Counted from the first letter of the stretch, positions 1 to 6,689 are shown. The stretch: DNA of 8,246 nucleotides from CAJBIL01 sp049295655 (GCA_049295655.1 JBAQRB010000085.1:1-8246), one strand, 5' to 3'. Made by a program: numbers and translations. The notes: generated from the sequence alone by a model not told the origin.

Positions 1-685
1 GATTTCGGACGGCGCGCAGAACCAGATGCACGCGATCAATCAGGTGTCCAGTGCCGTGCAGCAAACGGCGGCCGCCGTGACCGAAGTGGCCAAATCGGCC
101 GAATCGGCCAACGCCCGCGCGCAGGGTATGGGCAAGGCGGTCAATGAAGGTATCGCCGACATGAACCGGATGGTCGAGATCGTCCAGTCCATCGCGACCA
201 ACGCCGACCGCATCGACAAGATCACCGACGTCATCGAGAAGATCGCCAACAAGACCAATCTGCTGTCGTTGAACGCCGCCATCGAAGCGGCACGCGCCGG
301 CGAGCATGGCAAGGGCTTCGCGGTGGTTGCCGAGGAAGTCGGCAAACTCGCCGCGTCGGCGGCCGAATCGACGCAGGAAATTGCCGCGCTGGTCAAGCAG
401 GCGGTCGAGGATGCCGACCGGGCGACCGGAACGGTGGCGGTGGTCAACAAGGGGATGCAGGAAATCTCGAACGGCGCGCGGCAGACCGAAGCCGAGCTGC
501 AGCGCATTTCGGCGGCGATGGAACAGCAGAACGCCGCGATTACCGAGATCAACGCCAACGTCGGTTCGCTGAACCGCATCGCCTCGGCCAACGCCTCGGC
601 GGCGGAAGAGATTACGTCGACTGTGATCGAGCTTGCGCGGCTGGCCGATGGCACGCGCCGGGAAGTGGAGCGGTTTGGTACGTAA
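1..685 (+). CDS. Methyl-accepting chemotaxis protein, C-terminal fragment (5' end outside window)
   Basis: This is the cytoplasmic output half of a chemoreceptor. The first complete codon is at position 2, and the frame stays open to a TAA at 683-685, giving 227 visible residues. They form the MCP signalling domain: a descending helix (SDGAQNQMHAINQVSSAVQQ), the hairpin tip IANKTNLLSLNAAIEAARAG encoded from about 242, then the returning helix with GFAVVAEEVGKLA. The tip is where receptors contact CheA and CheW. The E/Q/A-rich flanks are where CheR and CheB would act on adaptation Glu/Gln residues. The protein ends in RREVERFGT, without the NWETF-type CheR tether of enterobacterial Tsr/Tar. 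The sensor domain and membrane segments lie left of the window, so the ligand cannot be guessed. Two more MCPs with almost the same module follow. The family call is very secure. Confidence 0.96.
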   Translation, partial: ISDGAQNQMHAINQVSSAVQQTAAAVTEVAKSAESANARAQGMGKAVNEGIADMNRMVEIVQSIATNADRIDKITDVIEKIANKTNLLSLNAAIEAARAGEHGKGFAVVAEEVGKLAASAAESTQEIAALVKQAVEDADRATGTVAVVNKGMQEISNGARQTEAELQRISAAMEQQNAAITEINANVGSLNRIASANASAAEEITSTVIELARLADGTRREVERFGT

Positions 686-817
686 GGGGCTGGATAGCAT
701 CGGGCCGCGCCGCGCCATGGCGAACGGCTAGTGCCAGAAGAGTGGCGTAAACATTGACTCTCCGGCGAATCGCTCTGAATCGTGCAGAGCTTTGACTCGG
801 CAACTTGAGGATTGAAG
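686..817. other. Intergenic gap between the first MCP and the PAS gene
   Basis: This is 132 bp without a credible gene. It contains a perfect 10-bp palindrome, CGCCATGGCG (713-722), too short and without a following T-run to be a convincing terminator. A TTGACT (754-759) resembles a -35 box, but I find no good -10 at the expected spacing. A promoter for the PAS/MCP pair could lie here, since the gap is the longest one before the CheR gene, but the sequence does not prove it. Confidence 0.4.
807..810 (+). promoter_or_regulatory. Ribosome binding site deciding the PAS gene start
   Basis: GAGG ends 7 nt before the ATG at 818. An in-frame TTG at 812 would lie only 1 nt from this motif, too close for use, so ATG 818 is the preferred start. 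Confidence 0.7.
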
Positions 818-1348
818 ATGAAAAGAAAAGACATTGTTCCGACAGGCATTGAAAAGGTGATGCGGGCTCAGGATTTCATCGTTTCCAAGACCGATCTGAG
901 CGGCCGGATTATTTATGGGAACGAGATTTTCATCGAGTTCTCGGGCTACGACGAGGAGGAGTTACTGGGTAGCCAGCACAACATCGTGCGTCACCCCGAT
1001 ATGCCGCGTGCGGTGTTCAAGCTGCTGTGGGACACGCTGGCCGCCGATCAGGAGATTTTTGCCTTCGTCAAGAATCTGGCCAGGGATGGTTCGTTCTATT
1101 GGGTGTTTACCCAGGTGGTGCCGATGTACGACAGGAATCGGCAGAAAACCGGCTATTACTCGGTGCGCCGCAAACCCAATCCGAAAGCCTTGCCGATCGT
1201 GGCGGATGTGTATCGCTTGATGCTGGACGAGGAGCGGCGCGCCGGTCCGCGCGATGCCGTGGCGGCATCCGGCAAGTTGCTGGGCGGCATTTTGCAGGAC
1301 AAGGGTGTTACTTACGAGGAGCTTATCCATGCACTCCAGGCGCTTTGA
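818..1348 (+). CDS. Aer-type PAS domain sensor protein (soluble half of a split aerotaxis receptor)
   Basis: A 176-residue soluble protein with one PAS domain at about residues 18-117, followed by a helical tail to the C-terminus. The PAS core carries the Aer signature: FSGYDEEELLG (41-51), HNIVRHPDMP (54-63), F67..LW71, VKN (84-86), DGSFYWV (90-96). In E. coli Aer this PAS type binds FAD and reports redox or oxygen state. There is no membrane segment and no signalling domain, so the protein must pass its signal to a partner. The obvious one is the sensorless MCP that starts inside this gene's last 20 nt. Campylobacter CetB/CetA is the closest precedent I know. The Trp of the Aer 'G-x-x-W-x-G' stretch is absent here (E79-I-F-A-F83), so cofactor binding is inferred. 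ATG 818 was chosen over an in-frame TTG at 812 because of RBS spacing. Family call secure; FAD and aerotaxis role probable. Confidence 0.9.
   Translation: MKRKDIVPTGIEKVMRAQDFIVSKTDLSGRIIYGNEIFIEFSGYDEEELLGSQHNIVRHPDMPRAVFKLLWDTLAADQEIFAFVKNLARDGSFYWVFTQVVPMYDRNRQKTGYYSVRRKPNPKALPIVADVYRLMLDEERRAGPRDAVAASGKLLGGILQDKGVTYEELIHALQAL
1316..1321 (+). promoter_or_regulatory. Ribosome binding site of the second MCP, inside the PAS gene
   Basis: GAGGAG lies 7 nt before the ATG at 1329, within the coding sequence of the PAS gene. It settles the MCP start at 1329, although the frame stays open further upstream. Because the site is inside the upstream gene, the two are very likely translated from one message and coupled. 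Confidence 0.75.
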
Positions 1349-2822
1349 TTGGATCACCGAAAGAGTCGCGCAGGCGGTTGTCGTATGTTTTTGGGCCGCT
1401 GCGCTGAGTTATGTGTGGATGAGCGGCAGCGGGCCGGCGATGCTTGCCGTGCTGATGCTGGGCGCGGTTTTGTCGGTGGCCTTGTGGCTGTTTTCCGGTG
1501 CCAACGACCGACGCTTGCTGGCCGATCTGTTGCAGGCCAGCAAGGAGTGGGAGCAGGGCAATCTGGGCGTGCGCCTCACGCACATCGGCGGGCGGCAGCG
1601 GGCGGTGCAGCAGTTGGCGTGGTCGATGAATAACGTGCTCGACCAGGTGGAGGCCGCGCAGACCGATATGGCATTTACCACGCGCCAGTTGATCGGCGGC
1701 GACTTTACCCGCAAGAGCTACCCGGAAGGCTTGCATGGCGGTTTTGCCGTTGCCTTGCAGCAGCTTAATGCGGTGGTTGAACGGATGTCGGTCACGATGA
1801 CGGCAATTACCGATATTTTACGGGCGATTGGCGCGGGCGATTTTGCACGGCGCGTCGAGGCCAAGGTGGATGGGCAGTTCAAGCTGGCCATCGATGAGGC
1901 GATGCTGGCCATGCAGGCGATGCAGGTCATGCTTGGCGATGTCGGGGGCGTGATGGCCAAGGTGTCGACCGGCAACCTGTCGCAGCGGGTTTGCGCCGAG
2001 GGGCGCGGCGATCTGGCGCGCCTGAAGGAGAGTGTCAATGCCTCGATCGATGGCTTGTCTTCGGCGCTGAAGGCGATCGGGCAGAACACGCAGCAGGTGG
2101 CGGCGGCATCGAACGAGACGTCGAACGCCATCGGCCAGGTTTCGGACGGTGCGCAGAACCAGATGCACGTGATCAAGCAGGTCTCGCTCGCCGTGCAGCA
2201 AACGGCGGCTGCCGTGACCGAAGTGGCGAAGTCCGCCGAGTCGGCCAATGCCCGTGCGCAGGGCATGGGAAAAACGGTGAATGAAGGCATCGCCGACATG
2301 GCGCGCATGGTCGAGATCGTGCAGGCGATTGCCGACAACGCCGACCGGATCGACAAGATCACCGATGTGATCGAGAAAATCGCCAACAAGACCAGCCTGC
2401 TCTCCTTGAATGCAGCGATTGAAGCGGCACGGGCCGGAGAGCACGGCAAGGGCTTTGCGGTGGTGGCCGAGGAGGTTGGCAAGCTGGCGGCTTCGGCGGG
2501 CGAGTCGGCGCAGGAAATTGCGGTGCTGGTGAAGCAGGCGGTCGAGGATGCCGGCCGCGCCACCGGTGCGGTGGCGGTGGTCAACAAGGGAATGCAGGAA
2601 ATTTCCAACGGGGCACGGCAGACCGAAGCCGAGCTGCAGCGCATTTCGGCTGCGATGGAGCAGCAGCGTGCGGCGATTGGCGGCATCAACAGCAACGTCG
2701 GCTCGCTGAATCGGATCGCTTCGGACAATGCGGCCGCATCGGAAGAAATCACCTCGACGGTGATCGAGTTGGCGCGCCTGGCTGATGGCACACGCAGGGA
2801 AGTTGAGCGCTTTGGCGCCTGA
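1329..2822 (+). CDS. Methyl-accepting chemotaxis protein without a sensor domain (membrane half of a split receptor)
   Basis: A 497-aa transducer. Residues about 14-31 and 37-55 are hydrophobic and separated only by SGSGP, so the chain dips through the inner membrane and returns with no periplasmic sensor, as in E. coli Aer. Residues about 60-240 contain four HAMP-like repeats of about 45 residues, each with a G-(N/D)-(L/F) motif: GNLGVRL, GGDFTRK, GAGDFARR, TGNLSQR. The MCP signalling domain follows, with tip IANKTSLLSLNAAIEAARAG and end RREVERFGA. The tip has Ser356 where both neighbouring MCPs have Asn. It likely receives its signal from the PAS protein, whose gene overlaps it by 20 nt, and passes it to CheA/CheW. 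The start is fixed by GAGGAG 7 nt upstream; a longer in-frame form from 1254 would lie almost wholly inside the PAS gene and lacks such a site. Family certain; PAS partnership inferred from gene order and topology. Confidence 0.95.
   Translation: MHSRRFDWITERVAQAVVVCFWAAALSYVWMSGSGPAMLAVLMLGAVLSVALWLFSGANDRRLLADLLQASKEWEQGNLGVRLTHIGGRQRAVQQLAWSMNNVLDQVEAAQTDMAFTTRQLIGGDFTRKSYPEGLHGGFAVALQQLNAVVERMSVTMTAITDILRAIGAGDFARRVEAKVDGQFKLAIDEAMLAMQAMQVMLGDVGGVMAKVSTGNLSQRVCAEGRGDLARLKESVNASIDGLSSALKAIGQNTQQVAAASNETSNAIGQVSDGAQNQMHVIKQVSLAVQQTAAAVTEVAKSAESANARAQGMGKTVNEGIADMARMVEIVQAIADNADRIDKITDVIEKIANKTSLLSLNAAIEAARAGEHGKGFAVVAEEVGKLAASAGESAQEIAVLVKQAVEDAGRATGAVAVVNKGMQEISNGARQTEAELQRISAAMEQQRAAIGGINSNVGSLNRIASDNAAASEEITSTVIELARLADGTRREVERFGA
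2139..2822 (+). repeat. Duplicated MCP output module (copy 2 of 3)
   Basis: This 684-nt stretch aligns codon for codon, with no gap, to positions 2-685 and to 4481-5164, each ending at the stop codon. Protein identity among the three is very high by eye, with most differences at synonymous sites. Copies 2 and 3 share exact DNA runs of 44 nt (2208-2251 with 4550-4593) and 41 nt (2280-2320 with 4622-4662). This indicates tandem gene duplication, possibly with later gene conversion. Confidence 0.85.
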
Positions 2823-2878
2823 TCGAGTTTTGGTGAAGAGTCTTGGTGAATATTGGCAGCTAACGAAGGGATGACTCG
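2823..2878. other. Short spacer between the second and third MCP genes
   Basis: This is 56 bp with no hairpin or T-run that would make a terminator and no clear -35/-10 pair. Read-through from the upstream MCP is likely. The only functional signal I can support is the ribosome binding site near its end. Confidence 0.4.
2866..2871 (+). promoter_or_regulatory. Ribosome binding site for a GTG start
   Basis: AAGGGA lies 7 nt before GTG 2879. The nearby ATG at 2871 runs into a stop after three codons (ATG ACT CGG TGA), so GTG is the credible initiator of the long MCP. Confidence 0.75.
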
Positions 2879-5164
2879 GTGATTAGTAAATTCGGACTAT
2901 TTGACAATCTGTCGATTCGTAACAAGCTGCGTTTTGTTCTGTATGCGTTGATTGGCACGCTGCTTTTTCATGTGCTTTGGGTTGTGAATCAGAACTACAC
3001 GACCTGGCAAGCCATGTCGGCGACGGTGAGCCGGATGGATGCGGCGATCGGCTTGGGCGACGTGGTGCACCAGTTGCAAATCGAGCGGGGTCGGACGGCG
3101 ATTTTTGTGCAATCCGGCGGCAATGCTTTCAAAAGCGAGCTTCAGGCCGCGCGCGCCGAAGCCGATGAAAAAATAGCCTTGCTGAGCAAAATCGGCGCTC
3201 AGGAGGCCGGGTTGCAAGACATCGTTTCCTTGCTCGGTGCACGTTCGGAGCACCGCGAGCGGACATCCCGGCTCGAGTTGCCCGTTGGCGAGGCAACGGG
3301 TTGGTACACCGCGAGTATCGCGGCATTGCTGAAAAGCGTGGCGTCGATGAGCAACGGCGCCGGCGACGCCTCGATCATGCGCAAGGCTGCGACGTATGCG
3401 ATGTTCATGGAGGGCAAGGAGCGCGCGGGCCAGGAAAGAGCGCTGTTGTCCGCTGTTTTCACGGCGGGGTCTTTCGACCCGGCGCGTTATGCCAAATGGC
3501 GCGAGTTGCTTTCGGCGGAGCGCACTTTCATGTCGATGTTCGCCACCTACGAGGATGAAGCCGGCCGGGCCAGGCTGAAAACGGCGATGGCGGGCGAGGC
3601 TTTTGCCGCCGTCGATCAGCTTCGCGGCGAGGCCGAGGCGCGTCTGAACGAGAAAAGTCTTGGCATCGCGGCGGACGACTGGTTCAAGAAGGCGACGGCG
3701 CGGATCGACAGCCTGCATGCCATGGAAAAAGAGATTGCCGGTGATATAAAAAACATCGCTGTTTCACGTACGGCTTATGTGAAAAAAATCCTGTTTGCGA
3801 CGATTGTCATTGGTTTTTTTGTTGCGTTGATTCTGGCCTGGACATCGAACCGGGTCGCCAATGGCGTGACCAAAATGGTCGGCGGGCTGACCGGAACGAT
3901 TCAGGAGGTGGCGCGTACCGGCGATCTATCGAAACGGGTTTCGATTACCACCAACGATGAAGCCGGGCAGGCCGGAGTCGCGTTCAACACGATGCTGGAG
4001 GAGTTCCAGGTGCTGTTCGCGGAAGCGACCGAGGTGATGCGTGCGACTTCCAACGGGCAGTTCCGGCCAATGGTTGCGGAAGCACGGGGCAGCTTCAATG
4101 ATTTGAAGGATGGCGTTAATTCGGCGGTCGGCAAGTTGCAGCAGACGATGAATGCGCTGCACGAGGTGATGAGTGCCCTGGCGGCGGGGGATTTTTCGAA
4201 GCGCATGGATAGCGCGACCGAGGGGGAAATCCGGCTGGCGGTGGACCGGGCGATGCAGGCCGTGCAAACGATGCTCGGCGATGTCGGCGAGGTGATGTCC
4301 GGCGTCGCGCAAGGCGATCTGACCCGGCGCGTAACGGCGCATGGCGAGGGCGGGCTGGCCCGTTTGAAGGGCGATGTGAATAGCGCCATCGATCAGCTTG
4401 GCCGGACCTTGCAGGCGGTGAGTCAGAACACCCAGCAGGTGGCGTCCGCGTCGAACGAGACTTCGAATGCCATCGGCCAGATTTCGGACGGTGCGCAGAA
4501 CCAGATGCATGCGATCGATCGACTGTCGTCGGCCGTGCAACAGACGGCCGCTGCCGTGACCGAAGTGGCGAAGTCCGCCGAGTCGGCCAATGCGCGTGCA
4601 CAGGAGATGGGCAAAACAGTCAATGAAGGCATCGCCGACATGGCGCGCATGGTCGAGATCGTTCAGTCGATTGCCAATAACGCCGAGCGCATCGACAAGA
4701 TCACCGATGTGATCGAGAAGATCGCCAACAAGACGAATTTGTTGTCGCTCAACGCCGCCATCGAAGCGGCGCGGGCCGGCGAGCACGGCAAGGGGTTTGC
4801 GGTGGTCGCCGAGGAGGTCGGTAAGCTGGCCGCTTCGGCCGGCGAATCGACGCAGGAGATCGCCGCGCTGGTGAAACAGGCGGTCGACGATGCAGAGCGC
4901 GCGACCGGTACGGTGACGGTGGTCAACAAGGGGATGCAGGAAATTTCGAACGGCGCGCGACAGACTGAAGCGGAATTGCAGCGTATTTCTTCGGCGATGG
5001 AGCAGCAAAACACGGCGATCGGCGAAATCAACACCAACGTCGGTTCGCTGAACCGCATCGCTTCGGCCAATGCCACGGCGGCCGATGAGATCACCTCGAC
5101 GGTGATCGAACTGGCGCGGCTGGCCGACGGCACGCGCCGGGAAGTAGAGCGCTTCAGTACCTGA
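2879..5164 (+). CDS. Methyl-accepting chemotaxis protein with periplasmic NIT-like sensor domain and poly-HAMP stalk
   Basis: A 761-aa transmembrane chemoreceptor with a GTG start. Transmembrane helix 1 is at about residues 18-36 and helix 2 at about 304-321, leaving some 265 periplasmic residues. That region resembles the NIT domain (nitrate- and nitrite-sensing type, an all-helical fold): QLQIERGRTAIFV (65-77) matches the 'LQ-x-ERG' helix, and KERAGQERALL (180-190) matches the second 'KE-x-AG-x-ERA' helix. After TM2 comes a canonical HAMP (about 325-380), then three more HAMP-like repeats with NGQF, AAGDFSKR and QGDLTRR motifs. The signalling domain follows, with tip IANKTNLLSLNAAIEAARAG (615-634) and end RREVERFST. 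NIT domains are known or proposed to sense nitrate/nitrite, but the ligand here is not established by sequence. The output module is nearly identical to those of the two upstream MCPs, which implies a shared array. MCP call certain, NIT call good. Confidence 0.95.
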   Translation: MISKFGLFDNLSIRNKLRFVLYALIGTLLFHVLWVVNQNYTTWQAMSATVSRMDAAIGLGDVVHQLQIERGRTAIFVQSGGNAFKSELQAARAEADEKIALLSKIGAQEAGLQDIVSLLGARSEHRERTSRLELPVGEATGWYTASIAALLKSVASMSNGAGDASIMRKAATYAMFMEGKERAGQERALLSAVFTAGSFDPARYAKWRELLSAERTFMSMFATYEDEAGRARLKTAMAGEAFAAVDQLRGEAEARLNEKSLGIAADDWFKKATARIDSLHAMEKEIAGDIKNIAVSRTAYVKKILFATIVIGFFVALILAWTSNRVANGVTKMVGGLTGTIQEVARTGDLSKRVSITTNDEAGQAGVAFNTMLEEFQVLFAEATEVMRATSNGQFRPMVAEARGSFNDLKDGVNSAVGKLQQTMNALHEVMSALAAGDFSKRMDSATEGEIRLAVDRAMQAVQTMLGDVGEVMSGVAQGDLTRRVTAHGEGGLARLKGDVNSAIDQLGRTLQAVSQNTQQVASASNETSNAIGQISDGAQNQMHAIDRLSSAVQQTAAAVTEVAKSAESANARAQEMGKTVNEGIADMARMVEIVQSIANNAERIDKITDVIEKIANKTNLLSLNAAIEAARAGEHGKGFAVVAEEVGKLAASAGESTQEIAALVKQAVDDAERATGTVTVVNKGMQEISNGARQTEAELQRISSAMEQQNTAIGEINTNVGSLNRIASANATAADEITSTVIELARLADGTRREVERFST
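4481..5164 (+). repeat. Duplicated MCP output module (copy 3 of 3)
   Basis: Gap-free homologue of 2-685 and 2139-2822. Its 5' part is closest at the DNA level to copy 2, while several 3' stretches (for example near 4919-4957 and 5037-5060) look closer to copy 1, giving a mosaic pattern. Confidence 0.8.
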
Positions 5165-5220
5165 GCTAGCGGGTTGTTCGATCCGGTTTGATTAATCGAG
5201 AAGCGTCCAATGACGGACGC

Positions 5221-5228
5221 AGGAGAGG
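5221..5228 (+). promoter_or_regulatory. Ribosome binding site of the response regulator
   Basis: AGGAGAGG lies just before ATG 5233 (7 nt from the end of AGGAG). It favours this start over the upstream in-frame TTG at 5188, which has no comparable site. ATG 5210 is in another frame. Confidence 0.75.
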
Positions 5229-5232
5229 TTTC

Positions 5233-5748
5233 ATGCATCAGGCAATGCTGTGGGAAGGCGAGCGTATCGCGGGAGCGCTGGTTTCGGCGACGGCACGGGC
5301 GATCTATGCCGGCAGCGAAAATTGTTCCGAGGCGGGGCAGCGCATCGGGCGGCGGGTGCGGATTCTGGTCGTGGACGATCTGCAGGTGCATCGGCAGATC
5401 ATTTCGACGATGCTGACCAACAATCACGATTACGCCGATATCGTGACGGCGAGCGGCGGGCAGGAGGCGTGCGATCTGCTGGCGGACGATCCGGGTGGTT
5501 TCGACGCGGTGCTTTGCGACTGGGTGATGCCGGAGGTCGATGGCCTGGCGGTTCTGCAATGGATGCGCGCTCACCCGCCTTCGGCGGACTTGCCTTTTGT
5601 GATGGTCTCGGGCTGCGACGATGAGACGGAAATTCTGGGTATTCTCGGACAGGGCGTACAAGGCTTCCTGACCAAGCCGGTGAACAAGCAGGTGCTTTGC
5701 CGGATGGTGATGGCGGTGTTGCTGGACCGCGCCGGGGAGGCCGGATGA
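5233..5748 (+). CDS. Single-domain (CheY-like) response regulator
   Basis: A 171-aa protein made of one receiver domain (about 42-165) behind a 40-residue N-terminal extension. All phosphorylation residues are present: the acidic pair D48-D49 (ILVVDD), phospho-acceptor D96 in LCDWVMPEVDG, the switch hydroxyl S126 in MVSG, and K148 in LTKPV. There is no DNA-binding, GGDEF or methylesterase output domain, so output must be by protein-protein contact, as with CheY at the flagellar motor, or the protein may be a phosphate sink or a regulator of another process. The extension is mostly helical in character and not part of ordinary CheY (about 130 aa). The stop codon overlaps the CheR start (ATGA), so the two proteins are probably made together. 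The phosphodonor would be a CheA that is not in this window. Receiver call certain; exact role open. Confidence 0.93.
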   Translation: MHQAMLWEGERIAGALVSATARAIYAGSENCSEAGQRIGRRVRILVVDDLQVHRQIISTMLTNNHDYADIVTASGGQEACDLLADDPGGFDAVLCDWVMPEVDGLAVLQWMRAHPPSADLPFVMVSGCDDETEILGILGQGVQGFLTKPVNKQVLCRMVMAVLLDRAGEAG

Positions 5749-6650
5749 ATCGCTCATTTTCCGATGCAGGAACGACGGAGCTCTGGGTGCGCCGTCTGAT
5801 GGAGGGGGTCGGCGAGCGCTTCGGCATTCAGCCGACGCCATCGACCGAGCGCAAGCTGCGCGATATTCTGGCGGCGATTCCCGCAGCCGAGTTGTGCGGC
5901 TGGGTGACCGACCTCGGGCGGCAGGGGGCCGAGCATCCGGACTGGCGGGCGCTGGTGGAAAGCCTGACGGTGCATGAAACGTATTTTTATCGCGACAAGC
6001 CGCTGTTGTGGATGATCGCCGGGGATATCCTGCCGTCGATCATCGAGGAGAAAAGGCAGCGCGGCGATCGGCGCTTGCGTATCTGGTCGGCGGCTTGCTC
6101 GACCGGAGAGGAGGCGTACAACCTCGTGATGCTGGCTTTCCAGGTGTTGACGGCGATGGGCGAGGCGATGGAGCGCGCCGATGGCGTGGTGACGCTGGGG
6201 GCTGGGTGGAGCATCGACGTGCTCGGTACCGATCTGTCGAGCCAGGTGATCCGTCAGGCGCAGTCGGCGCTGTACTGCGATTTCGGTTTGGGCCCGTTTC
6301 GCGACATGCCGCCGGACAAACGTCATTTCTTCGAGCGCGAGACGGTCGATGACCCGGATATCCCGGGGGCGCATTACTGGCGGGTGAGGGACTTCGTGCG
6401 CAAGCATGTGCGTTTCCGGCGCTACAACCTGCTGGGGCCGGTGCCGCCGGAAACTGACTTCGATCTGGTGCTGTGCCGCAACGTGATGATCTATTTCACC
6501 GACGAGGGAAAACGGGTTTGCCAGACCATGCTGCACAGCGCTCTGCGGCGCGATGGCGCCCTGGTGATGGGTGGCACCGATACGCAATTGTTCCCCGAGC
6601 GCTACGATCGCCGCTATAGCGACGGCGGTGCGTGGTATGTGAAGCATTGA
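5745..6650 (+). CDS. cheR: CheR-type chemoreceptor glutamate methyltransferase
   Basis: A 301-aa protein that transfers methyl groups from S-adenosylmethionine to glutamates on MCPs, resetting receptor sensitivity. An N-terminal helical domain (about 10-75) leads to the CheR signature LTVHETYFYRD (74-84), equivalent to LTTNETYFFRE. The SAM-binding loop is IWSAACSTGEEAY (113-125), followed by DVLGTDLS (158-165), a second methyltransferase strand, and FDLVLCRNVMIYF (239-251), typical of CheR. Length fits a plain CheR; there are no TPR repeats as in WspC or FrzF. The start overlaps the upstream stop as ATGA with GGAGG 4 nt before it, so ATG 5745 is chosen over the longer frame opening at 5697. 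Likely substrates are the adjacent MCPs, none of which shows a NWETF-like tether. No matching CheB lies in the window. Very confident. Confidence 0.96.
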   Translation: MNRSFSDAGTTELWVRRLMEGVGERFGIQPTPSTERKLRDILAAIPAAELCGWVTDLGRQGAEHPDWRALVESLTVHETYFYRDKPLLWMIAGDILPSIIEEKRQRGDRRLRIWSAACSTGEEAYNLVMLAFQVLTAMGEAMERADGVVTLGAGWSIDVLGTDLSSQVIRQAQSALYCDFGLGPFRDMPPDKRHFFERETVDDPDIPGAHYWRVRDFVRKHVRFRRYNLLGPVPPETDFDLVLCRNVMIYFTDEGKRVCQTMLHSALRRDGALVMGGTDTQLFPERYDRRYSDGGAWYVKH

Positions 6651-6689
6651 GCGTGGGCCACGGGCGTCTTTGGGTTTGAATGTGATTTG

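Noticed and set aside
713..722. Perfect palindrome CGCCATGGCG after the first MCP
   Set aside because: It is only 10 bp, with no loop and no T-run, and is likely to occur by chance in GC-rich DNA; not called a terminator or operator.
748..771. Possible sigma-28 flagellar promoter (TAAACATT ... GGCGAATC) before the PAS gene
   Set aside because: The spacer is only 8 nt rather than about 11, and the second box departs from GCCGATAA, so it is not supportable.
1254..1328. Longer N-terminus for the second MCP
   Set aside because: The extra residues lie inside the PAS gene and have no properly spaced ribosome binding site, while ATG 1329 has GAGGAG at 7 nt.
4663..5841. Minus-strand open frame (392 codons) opposite the third MCP and the response regulator
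   Set aside because: It is the mirror of MCP coding sequence. Similar Ala/Ser-rich frames appear opposite all three MCP copies, as expected for a shadow.
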